From: Methanosphaera sp. rholeuAM130 | Lineage (GTDB): Archaea > Methanobacteriota > Methanobacteria > Methanobacteriales > Methanobacteriaceae | DNA: 12,087 bases | Assembly (NCBI GenBank): GCA_003266065.1 | Contig: MUZY01000158.1 | Location: 30,526-42,612, forward strand | Reading direction: 5' to 3' | Part shown: piece after piece, positions 6,312 through 12,087 of the stretch | How positions within the stretch are numbered: position 1 is the stretch's first letter | Layout: each line of letters starts with the position of its first letter | Position numbers and translations under genes: made by a program | The notes under the pieces: generated by a model | Seen by the model: the letters and a program-made list of their open reading frames with translations, nothing else | The model's database searches: none | Told to the model about the DNA's origin: nothing

Positions 6312-7994
6312 ATGTATTCGAAATTAAAATTAGAACTTAATGAATGTATAGAAGAAGCTTTAAAAAAGATGAAGATTAAACTGGATGATGAAATAGTATT
6401 GGAAGAACCTCCATCACCTGATATGGGCGATATTTCAACTAATCTGGCTTTTTCGTTGGCAAGCAAGCTAAAAAAGTCACCGGTAGAAATAGCGGCTGAA
6501 ATAAAGGATAATATTCAACTACCTTTATACTTCAGGAAAGTGGAATGTAAGGGACCGTACATAAATTTCTTCATAGACTACACGTTGTTTACGACCAAGA
6601 TTATCAATTACATAGATAAAAATTATGGTTCACTTCCTGAAAAGGATCAGCTTATATTACTTGAACATACATCAGCAAATCCTAACGGTCCGTTGCATGT
6701 TGGACATTTAAGAAATGCCATTTTAGGGGATTCCTTGAAAAGGGTACTTGAACATGCCGGTTATAGGGTGGAATCACAGTATTATGTCAATGATATGGGA
6801 CGTCAAATTGCCATTATTGTATGGGGTATGAACAAGTTCCACTTTAAATTGGATGAGGATAAAAAAATAGACCATGCAATAGGGGAAGTATACTATCAGA
6901 GCAATAAGAAATTAGAGGAAAACCCTGATTATAACAGTGAGATTGATGAAATTTTAAGAAGTTATGAAGAGGGAAATGACCAGAAATTGATAGATTCATT
7001 TGAATCGGTTGTTGAACATTGTCTTGATGGTATAAAGCAGACTTTAAAAGAGTTAAACATTAAAATGTCATTGTACAAATGGGAAAGTACTTTTTTAAGA
7101 AACGGATCTGTAGATGACGTTCTTGAAAAATTACAGCCATTTACCATTAACAAAGACGTTTTATACCTACCTCTTGAAAGGTATGGTATTGATAAAGAGC
7201 TGATATTAAGGCGTTCAAACGGTACCAGTTTGTACGCGACAAGGGATTTGGCATATCATCAATATAAGACCATCAATAGTGACATATCACTTGACATACT
7301 TGGTGCCGATCATAAGCTGGCGGCCAGTCAACTAAGCAAGGCACTTGAACTAAGCGGTAACAGGGCTCCTGAAGTTGTATTTTATGAATTTATAGATCTG
7401 CCTGAGGGGTCAATGTCTACCAGAAGAGGTGTATTCATCTCCGTTGATGAATTCATAGCCGAATCCGTCAAGCATGCAAAGGATGAATTGATAAGACGTG
7501 ATCTGGGCTTAACCGATAGTCAGATTGATGACGTGTCCGAAAAGATTGGAGTCGGTTCAATAAGATTCTACATCAATCAGATATCGCCTGAAAAAAGCAT
7601 AACCTTCAAATGGGAGGAGGCTTTAAGTTTCGAAAGGGGTTGTGCCTCTGTTCAATATGCACATGCAAGGGCATGTAAACTATTAAATAAAACAGATTTC
7701 GATGAATATGAGGAAATCAGATGCGATTATGAATTGGAAGTTGAGGAACAGGATTTGGTTAGGGAATTATCCAAATTTACGGAAGTTATACGTAAGTCAG
7801 CCGAGGAAAGAAGGGTACATCACTTGATTGAATATACCTTATCCTTGTCCAAAGCATTTAACAAGTTCTACAAGTCACAGCAGGTTATAGGTTCAGAACA
7901 CGAAAAGGTAAGGTTAAAGCTTGTTGACGCTTCAAGGATAACCCTTAAGAATTCCTTGAAACTCTTGGGTATCAAAGCTCCCGAATACATGTAG
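6312..7994 (+). CDS. argS: Arginyl-tRNA synthetase
   Basis: Class I synthetase that charges tRNA-Arg; cytoplasmic and essential. The 560 residues include an N-terminal tRNA-contact domain (about 1-90), then SANPNGPLHVGHLRNA with the HIGH signature as HVGH (129-132), and a KMSKS loop degenerated to MSTRRG (368-373), a normal variation in many ArgRS. An alpha-helical DALR anticodon-binding domain (QYAHARACKLL at its start) follows, ending in the family-typical LLGIKAPEYM. A GGAGGA site (6301-6306) six bases before the ATG fixes the start. The gene is last in the ilvD - signal peptidase - argS set and is followed by a small hairpin and T runs. Its substrate tRNA-Arg(UCG) happens to lie 2.6 kb upstream on the other strand; nothing in the sequence ties their regulation. 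Confidence 0.97.
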   Translation: MYSKLKLELNECIEEALKKMKIKLDDEIVLEEPPSPDMGDISTNLAFSLASKLKKSPVEIAAEIKDNIQLPLYFRKVECKGPYINFFIDYTLFTTKIINYIDKNYGSLPEKDQLILLEHTSANPNGPLHVGHLRNAILGDSLKRVLEHAGYRVESQYYVNDMGRQIAIIVWGMNKFHFKLDEDKKIDHAIGEVYYQSNKKLEENPDYNSEIDEILRSYEEGNDQKLIDSFESVVEHCLDGIKQTLKELNIKMSLYKWESTFLRNGSVDDVLEKLQPFTINKDVLYLPLERYGIDKELILRRSNGTSLYATRDLAYHQYKTINSDISLDILGADHKLAASQLSKALELSGNRAPEVVFYEFIDLPEGSMSTRRGVFISVDEFIAESVKHAKDELIRRDLGLTDSQIDDVSEKIGVGSIRFYINQISPEKSITFKWEEALSFERGCASVQYAHARACKLLNKTDFDEYEEIRCDYELEVEEQDLVRELSKFTEVIRKSAEERRVHHLIEYTLSLSKAFNKFYKSQQVIGSEHEKVRLKLVDASRITLKNSLKLLGIKAPEYM

Positions 7995-8024
7995 TGATTG
8001 TTATCACCTGCATTCCTCTTTTTT
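7994..8024 (+). terminator. Terminator after argS
   Basis: GTGAT (7994-7998) and ATCAC (8003-8007) form a 5-bp stem with a TGTT loop just at the argS stop, followed by T6 (8019-8024) and further T runs (T7 from 8069, T6 from 8084). The hairpin is small; the repeated T tracts are the better evidence for termination. Confidence 0.45.
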
Positions 8025-8336
8025 GTATTTTTGATTTTGTTTCTATCCTATTTCCATTATCGTGACTTTTTTTAATTTTTACTTTTTTCTTTCAATAGTA
8101 TCGGAAGTACATTTCCGTCTATCATGGTACAATTTCCATTATTTGGTTATAATTATTTGACTATTTTTAGAATACTTTGGGATTGGATATGAGATTATCC
8201 AAGCTTTATGGATTATATTGTATGTTTTATATTATTATTATTAAAAATAATTCAATAAGTATTTATATTACATTAAACAAAAACACAAAATAAGTTAAAA
8301 TTATACAAAAATAATGAACATTTTGGAGTTAATATT
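7995..8336 (+). other. Intergenic region with promoter of the 877-residue gene
   Basis: No convincing gene in these 342 bp. The left half holds the T-rich argS terminator zone. ATTTCCATTAT occurs twice (8050-8060 and 8132-8142), with a related ATTTCCGTCTAT near 8111; the meaning is unknown. On the right, ATTTATATTA near 8260 is a TATA candidate predicting transcription from about 8290, and GGAG (8325-8328) is the ribosome site for the ATG at 8337. A separate promoter implies this gene is not part of the argS unit. Confidence 0.5.
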
Positions 8337-10970
8337 ATGGTAGCATTTGAAAGAACAAAATGTGGTATTGAACAGTTGGACGATACATTGGACAACATAC
8401 GATTGGGGGACAACGTCGTATGGCAGGTATCCAACTTGGAAGAGTTTTCATACTTCGTAAATCCGTTTATCCAACAGGCATTAATCGATGAAAGAAATCT
8501 TATCTACATACACTTCGGAAAACACGAACCCATAATACCATTGACACAAAGCGATATGAGTCAGCTTGAAAAAGAAAAACTCAACCCGGAAACGGAATTT
8601 GCAATGATAGAACGGGACGGAATCAAAATTTACGATGTAGACCCAAAGCAATTCGAATCATTCACATTGGAAGTACATAATATCATAACGAAAGAGGGAT
8701 TCGATGCATTCTACGTATTCGACTGCTTATCCGATCTGCAGGAAATGTGGTCGACCGACTTGATGATGGGAAACTTCTTCAGGGTAACATGTCCATACCT
8801 GTTTATACTTGATACCATAGCATATTTTCCGGTAATAAGGGGAAAACATTCATTCGAGGCAATAGCAAAAATAAGAGAAACGACACAGCTTTTCTTGGAT
8901 ATATACTCAAGCGGCGACGACGTATATATTCATCCGCTAAAAGTGTGGAACAGATACTCAAAGGAAATGTTTTTAGGACACAAATACAATCCTAAAACAA
9001 AGCAAGTAACTGCACTGACCGATGGAATGGAAGTAAGTAAATTCTACAAGGTAATCAATTCGTCAAATCTGAATGAACAGAACACGGACAGTTGGGAAAG
9101 ATTTTTCACAAAAACCAAAATGTTGCATGACAGCGGAGTTGACATATCAGATAAGTGTGACCTTATGTGCAGCATGATGATGGCCAAGGACAAAAAGATG
9201 TCGGACAAAATCAGGGAATACTTCGACTACGATGATTACATGGCAATATATAACAGATTGGTCGGAAGTGGAATGATAGGTGGAAAGGCATGTGGAATGC
9301 TTCTGGCAAGAAAGATAATAGAGAAAAATCAGCCGGAAATATTTGCCAGCTTTGAACCGGACGATTCATTCTATATAGGATCTGACTTGTTCTACACATA
9401 CATAGTATCCAATGACTTATGGAATATCAGGGTAGAACAAAGAAGTAAGGAAGGCTACTACGAGGCAGGTAAACAGTTAGAGGAGGGACTTAAAAACGGT
9501 ACATTTTCCGATGACATAAAGGATAAGTTCAGAAGAATACTTGATTATTATGGACAAAGTCCTATCATAGTCAGATCAAGCAGTTTTCTGGAGGACGGAT
9601 TTGGAAACGCATTTGCGGGAAAATATGAATCTGTATTCTGCGTAAACCAGGGAACATTGGAAGAAAGATTGGCCGCATTTGAAGAAGCCGTAAAAACTGT
9701 TTATGCAAGTACCATGAATATTTCAGCACTTGAATACAGGATTTTAAATGATTTGGATGATAAGGATGAACAGATGGCATTGCTGGTACAGAGAGTATCA
9801 GGGTCATACTACGGCGATTATTTCTTCCCGACAATTGCAGGGGTAGGATTTTCATACAGTCCATATTCTCCAACTCCCGGAACGAAACAAAATGACGGAA
9901 TGCTCAGATTGGTAATGGGATTGGGAACAAAGGCCGTAGACAGAACACAAAACGATTATCCGCGGATTATTAACCTTAACAAGCCACACGCAATAGACCA
10001 CCCGGATATTGCGGAAAGACACAGATATTCCCAGCATTCGCTAGACATACTTGACATAAAAGACGTTTCAATTCATGAAATACCGGTCGATGAAGGATTG
10101 GAAGTGCTGCCGAGATATGGAAAAAACACAGTTATTGAACATGACCGTGACGCGGAGAGAAGATTGAAGGAAAGGGGTCAGTATAGGGATGTGGTATTTG
10201 TAAACTGTAACGGTATAGTAAACAACAACGATTTCATAAATACCATGAAGACCATTCTTAAAACACTTGAGAGTGCCTATGATTATCCCGTCGACATAGA
10301 ATACACGGTTAATATAGGTCAGGACAAGTCATTCGTAATAAACCTCCTGCAGTGCAGGCCGCTGCAGATTTCAACCACCAATGAAATCATTGAAATTCCG
10401 GTGGACAAGGGTGAAACATTCTTCCACATCGAAGGAGCTTCCATGGGAAGATCAAGAATGGAAAAAATCGAAACACTGGTATACGTTAATCCGCATGACT
10501 ACTACGAGTACCCATATTCCAAGAAGAGTTCAATAGCCAGAATAATCGGTCAGATAAACGAGTACTGCAAAGAGGGGAATAAAAAATCTATGCTGATAGT
10601 ACCGGGACGGATTGGAACATCATCACCGGAGCTTGGTATTCCTGTTGCATTTGCAGAAATCAGTCAGTTTTCGGCAATACTTGAAGAGTCATATAGTCAG
10701 GTGGGATACGTTCCTGAATTATCCTTCGGAAGTCACATGTTCCAGGATTTGGTCGAAGCGGACATTTACTATGGAGCATTGTTCGAAAACGAAAAAACGT
10801 TGGAGTTTAATCGAAACTTCTTTGACGGTTACCCAAACAAGTTGCCCGAAATCAATTCCGAATTGGACGATGAAATCTATGACATGATTCACGTAATAGA
10901 ATTCGATGAAAAGACCCTCGAGTTCTATCATGACATGAAAAAGGATGAAAGTAAATGCATACTGCTGTAA
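8337..10970 (+). CDS. PEP/pyruvate-binding (PPDK N-terminal-like) protein with degenerate KaiC/RecA-like N-terminus
   Basis: The 877 residues fall in three parts. Residues 1-270 resemble a KaiC/RecA core: GIEQLDDTLDNIRLGD mimics the KaiC lead-in, but the P-loop that should follow reads VVWQVSNLEEF, with no GxxxxGK[ST]. Residues ~310-676 match the ATP-grasp-like nucleotide-binding domain of pyruvate phosphate dikinase and PEP synthase: MIGGKACGM (Lys317), IVRSSSFLEDGFGNAFAGK (Arg413), LVQRVSG and a closing LLQCRPLQ. Residues ~677-877 are a tail I do not recognise. The swivelling phosphohistidine domain and the TIM-barrel PEP/pyruvate domain of true PPDK/PpsA are absent, so it cannot carry out the whole PEP synthase cycle alone. 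It may phosphorylate another partner or act as an ATP-dependent sensor; this is inference. The gene has its own promoter and a GGAG site, and no obvious partner gene beside it. Often labelled PEP synthase, which would overstate what is seen. Confidence 0.85.
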   Translation: MVAFERTKCGIEQLDDTLDNIRLGDNVVWQVSNLEEFSYFVNPFIQQALIDERNLIYIHFGKHEPIIPLTQSDMSQLEKEKLNPETEFAMIERDGIKIYDVDPKQFESFTLEVHNIITKEGFDAFYVFDCLSDLQEMWSTDLMMGNFFRVTCPYLFILDTIAYFPVIRGKHSFEAIAKIRETTQLFLDIYSSGDDVYIHPLKVWNRYSKEMFLGHKYNPKTKQVTALTDGMEVSKFYKVINSSNLNEQNTDSWERFFTKTKMLHDSGVDISDKCDLMCSMMMAKDKKMSDKIREYFDYDDYMAIYNRLVGSGMIGGKACGMLLARKIIEKNQPEIFASFEPDDSFYIGSDLFYTYIVSNDLWNIRVEQRSKEGYYEAGKQLEEGLKNGTFSDDIKDKFRRILDYYGQSPIIVRSSSFLEDGFGNAFAGKYESVFCVNQGTLEERLAAFEEAVKTVYASTMNISALEYRILNDLDDKDEQMALLVQRVSGSYYGDYFFPTIAGVGFSYSPYSPTPGTKQNDGMLRLVMGLGTKAVDRTQNDYPRIINLNKPHAIDHPDIAERHRYSQHSLDILDIKDVSIHEIPVDEGLEVLPRYGKNTVIEHDRDAERRLKERGQYRDVVFVNCNGIVNNNDFINTMKTILKTLESAYDYPVDIEYTVNIGQDKSFVINLLQCRPLQISTTNEIIEIPVDKGETFFHIEGASMGRSRMEKIETLVYVNPHDYYEYPYSKKSSIARIIGQINEYCKEGNKKSMLIVPGRIGTSSPELGIPVAFAEISQFSAILEESYSQVGYVPELSFGSHMFQDLVEADIYYGALFENEKTLEFNRNFFDGYPNKLPEINSELDDEIYDMIHVIEFDEKTLEFYHDMKKDESKCILL

Positions 10971-11276
10971 CATTATTTTCCCATTTTTCTCCAAACCCCC
11001 ATTTTCTTTTTTCAACATTTGTTTTCCTTTTTATTATAGGCAATATTTTTCAAATAAGTATCTTCTTTCGTTCGAAGCGTAATAATATCCTAATCAATAC
11101 AATATTATCAAGTTCATCTTAATTATTAACAATATGATTTCATAATGAAGTTAATATATTATTAATTACATAATATAAATTACTAGATAAAATATTTTAT
11201 ATAATGTAATTTTTGATTAATCAATTTATTTTATTTATAATGGAATTTTTCACTAAATAAATGGAGGAATAATTAA
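10971..11276 (+). other. Intergenic region: T-rich terminator, then thrS promoter
   Basis: No gene in these 306 bp. Pyrimidine-rich runs after the stop (T5-6 tracts between 10975 and 11035, including T6 at 11007-11012) are a likely hairpin-free terminator. The middle is AT-rich with a 7-bp inverted repeat TATTAAC/GTTAATA (11124-11130 and 11150-11156). TTTTATATAA (11195-11204) is the best TATA candidate for thrS, predicting a leader of about 50 nt; TTTATAAT near 11233 is an alternative. GGAGGA at 11263-11268 is the thrS ribosome site. Confidence 0.5.
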
Positions 11277-12087
11277 ATGCGAACGTTAATGATACATTCT
11301 GATTATTTACGTTACAAAACTAGAAGTAAAACCAAAATAGCCGAAGAAATCGATGATGAAAAAAGAAGTGCCGGTGTAGAAAATGCATTAGTGGCATTCA
11401 TAGCAGTAGAAAAAGAAGATGAAGAAAATCCAGAAATCATCATTAAAAAAGCTGTAAAAGAAATATTAAATGTTCAAAACAAGGTCAATGCCAAAAACAT
11501 AGTTGTATATCCATATGCTCATTTAAGTTCTTCACTCTCAAATCCTGAAGTAGCACAATCCATATTGAAGGGTATCGAAGCGGAACTGACAGACAATAAT
11601 GAAGCAGTATTGAGAGTGCCGTTCGGTTGGTATAAGTCATTTGAATTATCATGTTTGGGACATCCATTAGCCGAGTTATCAAGAACAATCACTACCGAAG
11701 TCGAAGAAGAAGAGGAAGTTGAAGAAGAAAAGACACCATCCAGGTTCTACATACTTGAAGAAGACGGTAAACAATATGATGTCGATGACTATAACTATCA
11801 AAATAAAACGTTAAAACAGTTAGTTCATCATGAACAGGGTCTATCACATGAAGATTCAGGTAAACAACCTCCACACGTAAAGCTGATGAAGGAAAAAGAA
11901 TTGGCCAGCAATGAACCATCAGCTGATGTGGGACATATCAGATGGTATCCTAAAGGAAAACTCGTTAAGGATTTACTGGGTGACTACGAACTTAGCCGCA
12001 TGTTCCCTTATGGCTGGATCTGCCAAATCATACATTACAGGCGTATCTACAGGCATTGCACCTCTTTCTGTTACGAGGTTATATACG
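11277..12087 (+). CDS. thrS: Threonyl-tRNA synthetase, archaeal type, 5' part; last ~100 bp inverted
   Basis: Class II synthetase for tRNA-Thr, cut by the window edge. Residues 1-140 are the archaeal editing domain, a D-aminoacyl-tRNA deacylase-like fold that clears Ser-tRNA-Thr: HSDYLRY (7-13), VVYPYAHLSS (His82), VPFGWYKSFELSC with the catalytic-type Lys120, and GHPLAELSR. A Glu-rich linker (about 141-152) follows, then the start of the synthetase body, with ADVGHIRWYPKGKLVKDLLGDY ending at residue 237. GGAGGA (11263-11268) supports the ATG at 11277. After codon 237 (base 11987) the plus-strand frame stays open but no longer encodes ThrRS; the expected sequence is found on the opposite strand. 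Aminoacylation motifs 1-3 and the zinc ligands would lie beyond the window. As written the gene would make a nonsense tail; I think the true gene is intact and this end is mis-oriented. Confidence 0.9.
   Translation, partial: MRTLMIHSDYLRYKTRSKTKIAEEIDDEKRSAGVENALVAFIAVEKEDEENPEIIIKKAVKEILNVQNKVNAKNIVVYPYAHLSSSLSNPEVAQSILKGIEAELTDNNEAVLRVPFGWYKSFELSCLGHPLAELSRTITTEVEEEEEVEEEKTPSRFYILEEDGKQYDVDDYNYQNKTLKQLVHHEQGLSHEDSGKQPPHVKLMKEKELASNEPSADVGHIRWYPKGKLVKDLLGDYELSRMFPYGWICQIIHYRRIYRHCTSFCYEVIY
11988..12087 (-). other. thrS: Inverted thrS segment at the right edge
   Basis: Read on the minus strand from 12086 to 11988 this block gives 33 in-frame codons: VYNLVTERGAMPVDT, then PVMYDLADPAIREHAAKF. 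This is what archaeal ThrRS should show directly after the RWYPKG...LLGDY stretch that ends at 11987. Flipping 11988-12086 in place joins codons without loss, and 12087 (G) fits the first base of the Gly expected next (GER). Breakpoints are ambiguous by one base because 11987 (C) and 12087 (G) are complementary. Confidence 0.88.

Noticed and set aside
8189..8293. A 34-codon plus-strand frame (MRLSKLYGLYCMF...) with a G-rich stretch before the ATG.
   Set aside because: It is Ile/Asn/Lys-rich as expected from AT-rich spacer and covers the promoter of the next gene.
10956..10970. The 877-residue protein ends in CILL, resembling a eukaryotic CaaX prenylation box.
   Set aside because: Archaeal CaaX prenylation of this kind is not established, and a four-residue match at a C-terminus is easily chance.
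10719..11018. Minus-strand open frames overlapping the 3' end of the 877-residue gene.
   Set aside because: They are antisense to clear coding sequence with no motif, ribosome site or conserved context.
11988..12087. The plus-strand +1 frame here (GSAKSYITGVSTGIAPLS) looks like a membrane or transporter peptide.
   Set aside because: It is the mirror of the inverted thrS codons; the minus-strand reading as ThrRS is far more specific.

Overview
The window looks like chromosomal DNA of an AT-rich methanogenic archaeon, most likely order Methanobacteriales (Methanosphaera or Methanobrevibacter type). The evidence is the gene set: an archaeal threonyl-tRNA synthetase with the archaea-specific N-terminal editing domain, a Ser/His signal peptidase, and lysine synthesis through diaminopimelate. 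Gaps between genes are very AT-rich, promoters are TATA-like, and several genes have Shine-Dalgarno sites matching an archaeal 16S rRNA end. Genus is not resolved. Both window edges cut genes.

Layout, left to right. (1) 1-252 is the 3' end of an unrecognised plus-strand gene with a zinc-ribbon-like Cys pattern. It converges at a bidirectional T/A terminator on (2) a minus-strand, 21-cysteine protein with a dicluster ferredoxin C-terminus. (3) lysA and dapF form a minus-strand pair with an ATGA overlap and a hairpin-plus-T terminator; they are the last two steps of lysine synthesis. (4) tRNA-Arg(UCG) lies upstream on the same strand with its own TATA box. (5) After a 360-bp AT-rich divergent gap come ilvD (branched-chain amino acids), a TTG-started signal peptidase and argS, on the plus strand and closely spaced. 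(6) A lone 877-residue gene combines a KaiC/RecA-like domain that has lost its P-loop with a PPDK/PEP-synthase-type ATP-binding domain, without the phosphohistidine and PEP domains. (7) The start of thrS runs off the right edge.

Most of the window is housekeeping: lysine and branched-chain amino acid synthesis, two aminoacyl-tRNA synthetases, a tRNA and secretion. The two genes of unclear function are the Cys-rich Fe-S protein and the KaiC-like/PPDK-like fusion. I do not see a CRISPR array, insertion sequence, toxin-antitoxin pair or defence island.

The strongest anomaly is at the right end. The last ~100 bases (11988-12087) are in the wrong orientation. Read on the minus strand they encode the ThrRS residues that should follow codon 237. 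Flipping 11988-12086 restores a continuous ThrRS frame. This is either a small inversion inside thrS or, more likely given its position at the very edge, a chimeric or mis-oriented sequence end.
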